A DNA stretch of 64,000 nucleotides from Marivirga harenae (lineage in GTDB: Bacteria > Bacteroidota > Bacteroidia > Cytophagales > Cyclobacteriaceae): positions 3,121,501 to 3,185,500 of the forward strand of contig NZ_CP130565.1 of the NCBI RefSeq assembly GCF_030534335.1. The letters are read 5' to 3'. Position numbers and translations under genes: made by a program. The notes below the pieces were generated by a model. That model was not told the origin of the DNA, made no database searches, and saw only the letters and a list, made by a program, of their open reading frames with translations. Numbering within the stretch: the stretch's first letter is position 1; each line of letters starts with the position of its first letter. Shown here one piece after another: positions 1 through 13,100 of this stretch.

Positions 1-2
1 CG

Positions 3-1148
3 AGAGTAAATTACATTTTTGAAAATCAGGAGAAGATTGATTTTGAAGGTAAGGATCAAATCTTGGCGGAAGCTTATTTTCTGAGAGCTTACTATTATTT
101 TGAATTAACAAAGTTTTTTGGAGCAGTGCCATTAATCATTGACCGAAGGATCGGTATTGAGGAAGCCACTTCTATTGAAAGAGCAGCAGCTAGTGATATA
201 TATAGTCAGATTGAAGCTGATTTAATTTCTTCTCATGAAGTACTAGATTGGAGCAATCCTGTCAAAGGAAGGGTGACCAAAGGCGCTGCCCTAGCCCTTT
301 TAGGGAAAGTTTATCTTTATCAGGATAAATTTACTGAAGCGGCTGAAATTTTTGACCGGGTAATTGATGAAGGTCCATACGGATTGGTTGAAGTAAACAC
401 CTCCGAGGATTTTGCAGCATTATTTAGCGTGAATGAAGAGGGAAACCAAGAGTCAGTTTTTGAAATTCAGTACACCGGCCTAGAAGGGGGATCTTATGAT
501 TGTTTTGTTTGCTTAGAAGGTAATGTTGCTGTGGGGTTCCACGGGATTAGACAATATAGCGGACCGATTTATGGTGATGGTAACAGTTACAATTTGCCTA
601 CTCAAGATCTTTATGATGAATTTGATCCTTCTGACATCAGGAGGAATGGAACAATTCTAGACATAGAAGCCTTTGCCACATCTAACCCTAGTGTAAGCTA
701 TGCTGTGGGTGGGGGAGGTCATACTGGATACTTCAATAATAAATATATTAAAAGATCTGCAGAGTTAGGTTTACCAGATAATGATTTAACAAGTCCGGTA
801 AACTACAGAGTCATCCGTTTCGCTGATGTATTATTAATGGCTGCAGAAGCTCATAATAGAAAATCAGGAGCAAATGACGCCCTCGCTCAGAGCTATTTAA
901 ATCAAGTTCGTCAACGTGCAGGAATGCCAGCTATTAGTGCTAGCGGTCAAAGCTTAACTGCCGCAATTTGGAAAGAAAGAAGATTAGAGCTTTCCGGGGA
1001 AGGATACCGCTTCTGGGACCTGGTGCGAACAGGTCAGGCTGCTGCGCAAATTGACGGATTTGAGTCTAATAAAAATGAGCTTTTCCCAATACCACAAACC
1101 GAAATCGATTTGGCCGGTGGCACTTGGGATCAAAATCAAGGATACTAA
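3..1148 (+). CDS. SusD/RagB family starch-binding outer membrane lipoprotein (5' end outside window)
   Basis: The frame is open from base 3 with no stop, so the gene starts upstream; the TTG at 63 is internal, because the codons before it already read as SusD-like sequence. SusD proteins are surface lipoproteins that cap a SusC TonB-dependent porin and hand it oligosaccharide. Family marks are the FLRAYYYFEL helix near the start, an NYRVIRFADVLLMAAEA segment in the second half, and the terminal KERRLELSGEGYRFWDLVRTG-type segment. The lipoprotein signal and the expected SusC partner lie outside the window. It heads a run of glucan-degrading genes on the same strand, so its glycan is probably a beta-1,3-glucan such as laminarin (inference from neighbours). 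Confidence 0.93.
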   Translation, partial: RVNYIFENQEKIDFEGKDQILAEAYFLRAYYYFELTKFFGAVPLIIDRRIGIEEATSIERAAASDIYSQIEADLISSHEVLDWSNPVKGRVTKGAALALLGKVYLYQDKFTEAAEIFDRVIDEGPYGLVEVNTSEDFAALFSVNEEGNQESVFEIQYTGLEGGSYDCFVCLEGNVAVGFHGIRQYSGPIYGDGNSYNLPTQDLYDEFDPSDIRRNGTILDIEAFATSNPSVSYAVGGGGHTGYFNNKYIKRSAELGLPDNDLTSPVNYRVIRFADVLLMAAEAHNRKSGANDALAQSYLNQVRQRAGMPAISASGQSLTAAIWKERRLELSGEGYRFWDLVRTGQAAAQIDGFESNKNELFPIPQTEIDLAGGTWDQNQGY

Positions 1149-4100
1149 TAACTAATATAAATCTATAACTAAAACAATAATTACCTATGAAACATCTATT
1201 TGGAAAATTTATGATGATTGCAGCAATATTCGTATTGATGAGCTGCGATGAAGAAGAAGAGCCAACATTGGTAGATCCCCCAACTGAAGCTGATGCTGCT
1301 TTTACCTTTCAGGCCACTGCTGAAAGCGATAATATTCTAGAGTTTACAGCTTCGGTTGATGGTTTTAATCGATACGTTTGGGATTTAGGAAATGGAGAGA
1401 GCGCTGATGAATCAGCAACTGTTACAGGTACTTACTCAAATGCTGGAAGCTATGAGGTGACTTTGACAGTTTTCAATGACGGAGGAAGTGCATCGAATAC
1501 TCAAGAGATTGAAATTGCTGAAACAGACCCAACATTGCTTGATAATGCACTTTACAATCTTCTAACTGGAGGTGTCGATGGTGGTGGTTCAAAGACTTGG
1601 GCAGTAGACTCCGCATCTGCTGGTCATTTTGGTGTTGGACCTAGTCCTGAAAATGGAGACTATGATGGTGATTATCCTAAATACTACGCTGCAGGTGTGA
1701 ATGAAAAAGTTGGAGCAGGTATGTATAATGATAGATATACATTCATTTTAGCAGATTTTGGATTTGACATGGCCACCCAAGGAGATATTTATCTGAATGC
1801 TCAGCAAGAAGAACAATTTCCTGACGCTTACGATCCTGGTGTTGGTGATTTAACTGCTCCATTTACCCCTGCAGAAAACTTAAATTGGAACTTAAGCTTT
1901 CCTGCTGAAGGTGAAGAAGGTGATACCACACTAAGTATAAATGAAGATGGATTTATTGGCTACTATACTGGAGTTCAAACTTACAAAGTAGTGAGTATTT
2001 CTGAGAATGAATTATTTCTTCAATTTGAAGACGCAGCCAATGCTGATCTTGTTTGGTATTTAAGATTGGTGCCAGAAGGATTTGACAGTAATCCTGGTGG
2101 CTCAGTAAAAGCAACGCTACCGATTGGGTTTGAGACTCAAACTCCTGATTTGTCATCTTTTGAAGGAAATGAGGCATCAATAGTTGAAAATCCTGACCAA
2201 TCGGGAATCAACACTAGTTCTAACGTATTACAATTAGTGAAAGGATTTCAAGGGTTCTCTGGTTCATTTTTTGACTTGGCAGAGGCTCCTACCATTGAAG
2301 AGGGCACTACTTTAACGCTAAAAGTTTGGGCTCCTGTTACTGGAGTGTTCAGAATCAAGCTGGAAAATTCAGCTGGTGAATTTGTTGAAGTAGATGCTGA
2401 TGTTAGTGTTGGAGAAGAATGGACTGAGCTAAGTTTCGACTTATCAGCTGGAGTAGGACTTTCGTTAGACAGATTAGTGCTATTCCCAAGCTGGGAGGTT
2501 CCAAGCACTGGTACTTTCTATGTTGATGATGTTGATGTACAATAAAAAGTAGTAATGTTTAAGTTTAATTTAATTTGTTTTTTCATCATGGGTGTCCTCG
2601 CTTCTTGCGAGGATGCTCCTATTGATGATGTAGTGAAATTACCTGAAAATCTTGCAATTGAGATTGTTAAATCAGAAAGTAATCCTAGGGTGGTATCAGT
2701 CAACGCCTCAGCCGATTTGGTCAATTTTTATAGATTTTATTTTGGAGAAAACCCAGATGATTTTAAAGAATCTACAAGCGGTACAGCCCAATATACTTAT
2801 GAACAATCAGGTCAGTATGAAATCACTGTTCAAGCACACGCAACCAGCGATGATTTTATCAGTGAGACGGGTGACATTGAAATTCAGGATGTTAATCCAG
2901 AAGATGAAGAAGATCCAGAAGACCCATTCGAGCCTTCCTTTGAAGGTTATGAAAGCCCTTTGGAATACGAAGGCTATGAATTAGTGTGGCAAGATGAATT
3001 CGAAGCTGAACAACTTTCAGATGATTATACTTTTGAAATTGGCACTGGGAGTAATGGCTGGGGAAATAATGAATCGCAGTATTATAGAGAAGAGAATACA
3101 CGCCTAGATGAGGGCTATCTAGTGATTCAAGCCAAAGAAGAGAATTTTCAAGGCAGGGAATACACATCTTCTAGAATTATAACAGAAGGCAAAAAAGAAT
3201 TTAAATATGGTAGGTTTGACATAAGAGCCAGAATGCCATATGGACAAGGAATATGGCCAGCAATATGGATGCTTGGATCAAATTTCAGACAGGTTGGCTG
3301 GCCATTTTGTGGTGAAATTGATATAATGGAGATGATCGGTGGTCAAGGTAGGGAACGAACTGTCCATGGAACTGTTCATTGGCAAAGTAATCAAGGCTAT
3401 GCAAACTTTGGACATAGTAGAAATCTTTCAGAGGGCACATTGGCAGATAAATTTCATGTCTTTTCAATAATATGGGATGAAAATTCAATTCAATGGCTTA
3501 TTGATGATCAGCCTTATGGAAGCATTGACACGACCCCATCTCATTTGGACGAATTTAGGGAGGAGTTTTTCTTTATTTTCAATGTTGCTGTTGGCGGTAA
3601 CTGGCCACAGTATCCCGATGAAACCACTACCTTTCCACAGGAAATGTGGATTGATTACGTAAGAGTTTTTCAACAACCGGAATAAATTATTTGACCTACA
3701 ACCATAAAACTTTAAAACAGCTATGACCAGACTCCTAAAAAAAATAATTGGGGTGATTTGTCTCTCACTAATAGTTCTTTCATGCAATCAGCCTAATAGA
3801 GTCGAAGAAACAGGAAATAGATATGAAGCACGAGTTGATTCAGTGCTTTCAATAATGACTTTGGAAGAAAAAATTGGTCAATTAAATCAATATAGTTTAG
3901 GAAGCGAGTTTACGGGTCCTGGCAACAAAAAAGGGCAAGATAGTATTCGCTACCAGCAATTGATTTCTGGTCAGGTAGGCTCGGTTTTGAACCTATTGGG
4001 AGCTGAAAATACATTAAAAATGCAAAAGTTAGTAGTTGAGAATACCAGACTGGGTATTCCTTTACTATTTGCCTATGATGTAATCCATGGTTATCAAACA

Positions 4101-7100
4101 ATGTTTCCAGTTCCCTTGGCCGAAAGTGCTTCTTGGAATCTGGAGCTAATGGAAAAAACTGCACAAGCCGCTGCAGCAGAATCGGCCGCCTCTGGCTTGC
4201 ACTGGACTTTTGCTCCTATGATTGATGTGACTGTTGATGCTAGATGGGGACGAGTCATGGAAGGGGCTGGAGAAGATCCATACCTACAATCAGAAATTGC
4301 TACAGCAAGGATTAATGGTTTTCAAGGAAATGATTTGAGCCATAATAAAACCATAGCTGCGACTGCCAAACATTTTGCCGGTTATGGATACGCTGAAAGC
4401 GGTAAAGACTATAATTCAGTTAATATCAATAACTACATTCTTCACAATCATATTTTGCCTCCGTTCAAAGCTGCCAGTGAAGCAAATGCAGCAAGCTTCA
4501 TGAATGCGTTTAATGATATCAATGCTGTTCCTGCCACTGCTAACCAATATTTGCTACAGGACATTCTTCGTAAAAAATGGAACTATGATGGAGTTGTTGT
4601 TTCAGATTGGAATTCCATAGGGGAGTTAGTTAATCATGGAGTGAGCCCAGATTTGAAAAATGCTGCAAAAAAAGCCATTTCTGCTGGTAGTGAGATTGAC
4701 ATGGAAGGAACGGCCTATATTAGAAACCTTGCTTCATTAGTGGAAGAAGGTGAAATTGACATAGCTGCAATAGATAAGGCAGTAAAACATGTCCTACAAT
4801 TAAAATTTGAATTGGGTTTATTTGATGACCCTTTTAAATACTCTAATTCAGAAAGAGAAAACGAAATTGTTGGGAATGAAATGCATCATGATTTAGCGGA
4901 GGAAATAGCCAAAGAGTCTATTGTGCTTCTAAAGAACGAAAGATCTTTATTGCCCATTAAAAGTGCTAAAAACATTGCAGTAATTGGACCATTGGCAAAA
5001 GACAAAGATACACCATTAGGAAACTGGAGAGCTCAAGCTGTAGCTAACTCAGCAGTTTCGTTATATGAAGGTTTGGAACAGACTTTTCCTGAAGACGTAA
5101 ATTTTGAATATGCTGAGGGAGTGGAATTATCGATTGGACCTAATAACTTCTTTCAAGAACAAGTAATTAATGAGAGAGATAAATCCGGATTCGAAGAAGC
5201 AAAAGCATTAGCCAAGAAGTCAGATTTGGTAATTATGGCTTTAGGCGAAACTGCTTATATGTCCGGTGAGGGTAGAAGTAGAGCAGACATTGGTTTACCA
5301 GGCTTGCAAAAAGAATTGCTTAAAGAAATCCATGCAGTAAATCCTAATATTATATTGGTATTAATGAATGGGAGACCATTAGAGCTGAGCTGGGAAGATG
5401 AAAATATCCCGGCCATATTGGAGGCTTGGCATCTCGGGCAAAGAGCTGGTATTGCCATTGCAGAGACTTTAGTAGGCCAAAATAATCCATCAGGAAAGTT
5501 GACGATGAGCTTTCCTCGTCAAGTCGGTCAAATACCTATTTATTATAACCATAAAACAACTGGAAGACCTTCAACAGCTCCTGGGCAAGTATTTTATACC
5601 CATCACACCGATGTGGATAATTCACCTTTATATCCTTTTGGTTTTGGCTTAAGTTATTCAAAATTTGATTATCGACAAATTGAATTATCGCAGAATTCAA
5701 TGACAGAGGATGAAGAAATAATGGCCACGGTAACTATTCAAAACACTAGTGAAGTGGACGGACAAGAAATTGTACAGTTATATATTCAAGACTTAGAGGC
5801 AGAAGAAACGCCAATGATCAAGTCACTGAAGGCTTTCCAAAAGGTTGAAGTCAAAGCAGGACAAACTGTACAGGTTGAATTTTCTATAAAGAAACAGATG
5901 CTTTCATATTATAAATCAAATGGGGATTTAACGTTGGAAAAAGGTGATTTCAGAGTCTTTATAGGCACGAACTCAACTGTAGAGCAATACAAAAAATTTG
6001 AGTTAAAATGAGATATGTCTTTATAATCGGCCTTCTATTATTTTTTAGCCAATGCAAGGAGCAGGATGATTATTTGATTTGGTCTGATGAATTTGATGGA
6101 AGTGGATTGCCCAATTCAAAATTTTGGAATATAACAGAAGGAAATGGTTGTCCAGATTTATGTGGGTTCGGAAACAATGAAGCACAATACTATACCAAAA
6201 ACGCTGAAAATCTTAGATTAGAGGATGGTAAACTAATTATTAATGCTTTAGAGGACAACGAAAAAGGGTTTACTTCAGCAAAAATTACCACCAGAGAAAT
6301 AAGTGATTGGAAATACGGATATATCGAAGTTAGGGCAAAATTACCCATAGGTAAAGGTTCATGGCCTGCAATTTGGATGTTACCCACCGTTGAGGGCAAA
6401 ATGGATTGGCCGAGAGATGGTGAAATAGATATTATGGAGTATGTTGGTTATAATCCAGGGACAGTCTATGGAACCATTCACACCGAAAACTATAATCATA
6501 CAAAAGGTACGGAAAAATCAGATTCAATAAAGCTCAAAGATGCACATAAAGTCTTTCATACTTATGCTATTCAATGGACGGAACAAAAAATTGAATGGTT
6601 GGTCGATGATGTCCCTTATCATGCTGTCTATAAAAATGGTGAGGGAAAATCGGGATGGCCTTTTGATCATGAATTTCATTTAATTTTGAATTTAGCAGTC
6701 GGTGGAAATTGGGGTGGAAAACACGGTATTGACGAAGCTAGTTTTCCTCAAGAATTTGTGATTGACTATGTAAGGGTTTATTCACAGAAACCTGATTTAC
6801 CGAAATAATTTTAATTCCATAGGTTTAAATATAATGCCATCTATAAAAATTACTGCAGTTAGATGTTTATACACCAAAAAATTTTGGTAATATAGCTTCT
6901 CACTTTAAAATACTTTGGAAAAATGTCGAAGAAAGGACTTTTAATACTAATCGCGTCAGTTGCTGCCTTAGGTGGTTTACTCTTTGGTTATGACACAGGT
7001 GTTATAAACGGCACCCAGTATTATTTTAGTAAATATTTTGAATTAAGTTCTGCCATGAAGGGTTGGGTAGTGAGTAGTGCTTTGCTAGGGTGTCTCGTTG

Positions 7101-10100
7101 GGGCACTGATTGCTGGGCCTATGACTACAAAGATTGGCCGTAAAGTAACACTTATTTTTTCAGCGGCACTTTTCACAATTTCTGCAGCAGGTTCTGGTTT
7201 ACCCCCGTTTTTACCTGAGAGTGTTGGTTTATTAGTTTTCTTTAGGGTTGTAGGGGGATTAGCTATTGGATTGGCTTCCATGGCTGCACCAACCTACATT
7301 GCTGAAATATCACCAAGAGATAAAAGAGGAGTATTGGTGACATTCTATCAATTGGCTGTAGTAACTGGTTTTTTTGTGGTTTTCTTAGCAACTTATTATA
7401 TCGGTGAAAGCTATGCTACTGAACAAGGTAAAATAGATTCAGGCTGGCGATGGATGTTTTGGTCTGAATTAATCCCATGTATTATCTTTTTTGTCCTTAC
7501 TTTATTCATTCCTAAAAGCCCTAGATGGTTGGTATTGGTTGGAAGAGATGAAGAAGCTAAAAAAGTGTTAGATTCTTTGCATGAAGAAAAAGAAGCCGAG
7601 ATTGAATTATCTGAAATAAAACTTTCCTTGGCTAAAGAAAGAAAAGTTGAAAAAACTAAGGTTAATTTATTCCAAAGAGGTGCTTTAGCCATTATCTTAA
7701 TTGGTTCTTTATTGTCTTTATTCCAACAATTAACGGGGATTAATGCTGTGTTATATTATGGAGGTGATATTTTTGAAAAAGCTTTAGGATATACGCAAGA
7801 TGATGTATTAGCCCAACAGATTTTGCTGGGAGCTGTGAATTTTGTATTTACGTTTGTGGCTATGTTCACAGTTGATAAGCTAGGTAGAAAGCCTCTGATA
7901 ATGATTGGTTCGTTCGGTATGCTTACGGGATTTATATTGTTAGGAGGTTCTCTATACTTTGAGCAAGTTGGCCTAATTTCCCTAATAGGAGTCTTATTAT
8001 TCATTGCTTCATTTGCTATGAGTATGGGACCCGTTACATGGGTATTACTTTCTGAAATGTTTCCAAACAAAATCAGAAGTATTGCAATGTCAATAGCAGT
8101 GGCTGTTCAATGGGGGGGGAATTATCTTGTTTCTCAAAGTTTCCCAATTATTGCTGATAGTCAGCACAATGAAGTTGTTTGGAATAAATCTTTACCTTAT
8201 GTCATTTTTGGAGCATGTATATTATTGTTGATCATATTTACAAATAAATATATCATTGAAACCAAGGGAAGAAGCCTTGAGGAACTAGAAGATATATGGG
8301 CTGATAAGTACGGTAAAATTAAATCATAATAAATATCAATATTGATTATTAGAAAGCTTATTGAATCAAATGCTCCATTTGTTTTGATAAGCTTTTTTAC
8401 TTTTATTTAAAAAAATACTTATATTTTTCTAATATATGTACACTTTGGAAAAAGATTAATCATTTTAGGTTTATGATTTTAATAAGCTAGTATAGATGAT
8501 TTATTGCTAAATTCTGTAAATTATAATATTTGTATTATTCAAGTAATTCAATTTTATTTAAAATCTTACACCAACCTTTCTCAACCTTTCTGTGTCATTA
8601 CTACTGAGACAATAGGAAGGATATAAATATGAGAAGATTTTTTACCACATTTTTGTTACTAACAATAGTAGCGTCAAGCTTAGTTATCAGTAATAGTTAT
8701 TATAAGCAGGATAATTCTCAATATTCTGCACAGAAATCAAATGAGATACAGAAATCCATTGATTTAACTGAAGCGGATGTGTACGATTCTAAGAGAAATA
8801 CTGTATTTGTTAGTGTAAACAACTAATAACTAATCCGATTCTGATTATATTTGAGTCGTACTAATTCTTATACAGTATGGCGCTTTATTTAGCTCGATTT
8901 ATTCTTTGGCTCGGTGGTTGGAAAGTATCCGCGAAAATACCTCCAAATGTTAAAAAAGCAGTAATGATCGCTGCGCCTCACACTTCAAATTGGGATTTGA
9001 TCTGGGCAAGATCTGCCTTTTACATTCTCAAAATACCTGTACGTTACACTGTTAAGAAAGAACTATTAAAAGGTCCTTTGAAATGGATTTTGAATGCTTT
9101 TGGTGCTATTGGAATAGACAGGACACACAAAGGCGGTAAAAAACAATCCATGACAGAGGCAATGATTCAGCTTTTTGATGAACGTGAGGAGCTAGTTATA
9201 TTAGTAACACCTGAAGGTACTCGAAGTTATCAACCTGAATGGAAAACTGGTTTTTATAGAGTAGCTGAAGGTGCTGGTGTACCAATATTATGTGGATATT
9301 TAGACTATGAAAATAAAATAGCTGGAGTCGGTCCTAGTTTCTCAACAAATGGAGATATGTTTGAAATTATTGAAAAGATCAAAGATTTTTATAGACCGAT
9401 CAAAGGAAAATATCCAGAAAAAGGGGTGCGCTAAGTTTTACTTTTCTTTAAAGTCTAAAGAAGCAGAATTTAAGCAATATCTTAATCCAGTCGGCTTTGG
9501 TCCATCTTCAAAAACATGTCCCAAGTGACCTCCACAGCTAGCACAAACAACTTCTGTTCGAACCATTCCTAAAGAACGATCTACGACTTCCAGAACGTTT
9601 TGATCATTTAAGGGCTTATAAAAACTTGGCCAGCCCGTCCCACTTTCGTATTTTGTTTCTGAGCTAAAGAGTTCAGTCTTGCAACCATTACAAATAAATA
9701 TACCTTCTTTTTTAAAATCGTTATATATTCCTGTAAAGGCTCTTTCAGTTCCTTCTTCTCGTAAAACCTTATATTCTAGCGGACTTAAAATTTCTTTCCA
9801 TTCTGCTTCAGTTTTTTGCACCTCAAAAGTGTGCGACTTTAAACTTTTTTTGTTTTCTGAACTATTGTTTTGTTGTGCACATGATTGAAAACTTAATGCT
9901 AAAAGAATAGCTACCACACTTACCGATTTCCCTATTTTAATTCTTTTCATTTTTGTAATATTATTTGCTTGTTGCTTCTTATACTCATTTACATATATAA
10001 AGTTTTGTACAATTTGAATTATGGTTTAGCGTATTCAAATTTTTTCAGCTTTGTTGTTCTTAGATATTCATATAAACCCGAAATAGTCACGGTTCCTGCA

Positions 10101-13100
10101 GAACTAATATCAACCGAGCCATCTTCTGCAATCAATTTTTCATCCAAATAAGCATGCAGCACTTTTCCTATTATCAAAATGGTATCATTTGCTGTGATTA
10201 AATGCTCCTCTTTAAATTTTAGTCCTAATTTGATATGAGATTCTTTAACATAGGGTGCATGAAATCTGTCAAAATACTCCTCTTCAAATCCACAAGCTTC
10301 AAATTCCGATGTCTTTCGATCATATTTGGCGGAAGTTTGATGAGCTTTTTCAATAAAGCTTTCGTGAACATGATTAAAAGTATAATAACCTGTTTTCTTT
10401 ATGTTTTCATAGGTGTGTCTGTCAACAGTTGTTGGTCGCAAAATGAAACCCAGAAGTGGAGGTTTAGCACCCAAATGGATAACTGAATTGAAGATTGCCA
10501 AGTTCGTATGGCCATTTTGATTAGCAGTTCCAATCAAATTGGCACTCTTAAATCCTGACACTGTGTTAAAGAAATTAGCTTGGTATCGACTTTGCATCTT
10601 AGAGATGGAGTCTGTATCTATGTGTAGCATCTTGGCAAATCGTTTTAGTAAATACCAATTAGATCTTATTTTGTTTGCTTTGGCTGAAAATTAGGAAACA
10701 TTCTTTTTCTGTTAAGCTTTTCAGCAGTAAATTCAAGCATATGATTGCCTTCCAAAATATTGAGAAAAAATTTGATAATCAATTAGTGCTGAGAAGTATT
10801 AATTTAGAAGTGACAGAAGGAGAGCTAATGGTTTTGTTAGGAGCAAGTGGAAGTGGAAAAACTACTATGCTCCGAATGATCAATGGTTTAGAAAACCCTG
10901 ATTCCGGTTCCATTAGGATTGTAGATAAGGATTTAAGAAAACATCAACTATATAACTTAAGAAAGCAAATAGGCTATGTTATTCAGAAAGTTGGGCTTTT
11001 TCCGCATTATTCGGTTTATGATAATGTTGCATCAATCATGAGATTGAAAGGTGAAAGTGAAGAAATTATTAAAGAGAAAGTATATAGATGGTTAAATAAA
11101 GTGGGATTGTCACCTTCCGTTTATGCTAAGAAGTTTCCATCTGAATTAAGTGGTGGTGAAGCACAAAGAATCGGGTTGGCAAGAGCACTAGTTGCCCATC
11201 CAAAGATGGTTTTGTTGGATGAACCATTCAGTGCCCTGGATCCCATATCCAGAGTAGGAATCAGAAATGAGTTTAGACAAATTCAACAAGATGAAAAACT
11301 TACAGCAGTGATGGTAACTCATGATGTGCTGGAGGCCGTAAGTTTGGCAGATCGGATTTGTTTGTTGGCCAATGGTGAAATTCAACAATTGGGAACTCCG
11401 CAAGAAATATTATTTCAACCTAAAAATGATCTAGTAAAGAATTTCGTAAAAGGTGATCAATTCCAAGCTTCCTTGGCTTCTGTTTCTATATCTGAAATTC
11501 AACCATTTTTAGAACAGAATATTTTGAAAGAATCAAATGATCGTATTTCTGTTCTTGATTTTTTACAGAATTCCGATAGTCAGCAGCATGCATTGATTAT
11601 AGAAGCTTTTTATAAATGGAAGGAGGCTAAAGGATGATGTCATTTTTTGAATTCTTGCTCAAGAATAAAAGGGAAGTTCTAAAGCAAATATTAGAACACC
11701 TTGAATTGACATTAGTCTCTTTATGTATTGCGGTAGTATTGGGTGTTGTAATTGGTGTACTGATCGCCATATTCAGAAAATCGACCCAAACGGTTCTTTC
11801 AGTGATCAATACCATCCAAACTATCCCCAGTTTAGCTTTATTGGGCTTTCTGCTGCCATTTTTTGGGATCGGAGTAGTTCCTGCCATCATTGCACTATTT
11901 CTCTATGCTTTGCTTCCCATAGTGAGAAATACCTACACAGGGATAATCGAGGTGGATGTCTCTGTTAAGGAGTCTGCAATAGCTATGGGAATGAAACCTG
12001 TGGAAGTTCTATTTAAAGTGGAATTACCTCTGGCTTTGCCATACATCATGGCTGGAATTAGGACGGCTTCTGTTATAAACGTGGGAGTGGCCACATTAAG
12101 TGCTTTCATTGCTGCAGGTGGTCTAGGTAAATTTATTCTTCAAGGGATTCAACTGAATAATACCAATATGATCTTGGCTGGTGCGATTCCTGCTTCATTA
12201 TTGGCTTTATTTTTCGATGCTATTTTAGGCCGAATTCAGAAAAGTAGTTTTAAAATCATTCGTGGGTTTTCAGTCATTCTGTTTGGAGGGGTTTTGTTCT
12301 ATCTCCTAATGTCTGCTTTCCAAAAATTGAATATTGCATCAGACAAAAGTGATTTGTTAGGTGGATTTCCTTCCGAATTTGTCTATCGTGAAGATGGACT
12401 ACAAGGGTTATTCAAAGCTTATGATTTCGAGCTGGATTATGTTGAAATGGAAATAGGATTGATGTATAAGGCGTTGGCCAGTAAAGAAGTAGATGTAATT
12501 AGTGGATTTTCAACTGATGGAAGAATTAAAGCCTACGATTTGAAAACACTGCTCGATAATCGTAATTATTTCCCTCCTTATGAGGCAGCACCTGTTGCTA
12601 GAAAATCTATTATTAACAGATATCCCGAAATTCGCACAAGTCTGAAAAAACTAGAAAACCAGATCAGCAATGCGGAGATGATGGAAATGAATTTTAAGGT
12701 AGATGAACAAAAAATGCAACCCGAAGAAGTGGCAATGGAATTTCTTGAATCCAAAGGAATGCTAGGGAATTCTGATAATGTAAATCTGTCAAAGGAATCA
12801 ATTAAAATTGGAAGTAAGGCATTTACTGAAAACTACATATTGGCTCATCTTTTTAAATTGATCATTGAGGAAAATTCTGATTTGAAAGTAGAGCTGAAAT
12901 TAGGTTTTGGTGGCACTAAATTATTGATGGACGCCATGAAAAATGATGAAATAGATATATATCCTGAATATACGGGCACAGCCTTATTATTGCTTTTGGA
13001 TACAGATGGAAAGGAGAGAGCTAACTTAATTTCTAATCCCGAAATGGTATATGATTTCGTGAAAAAGGAATCCAGTAGTCAATTTCAATTCGAGTGGTTA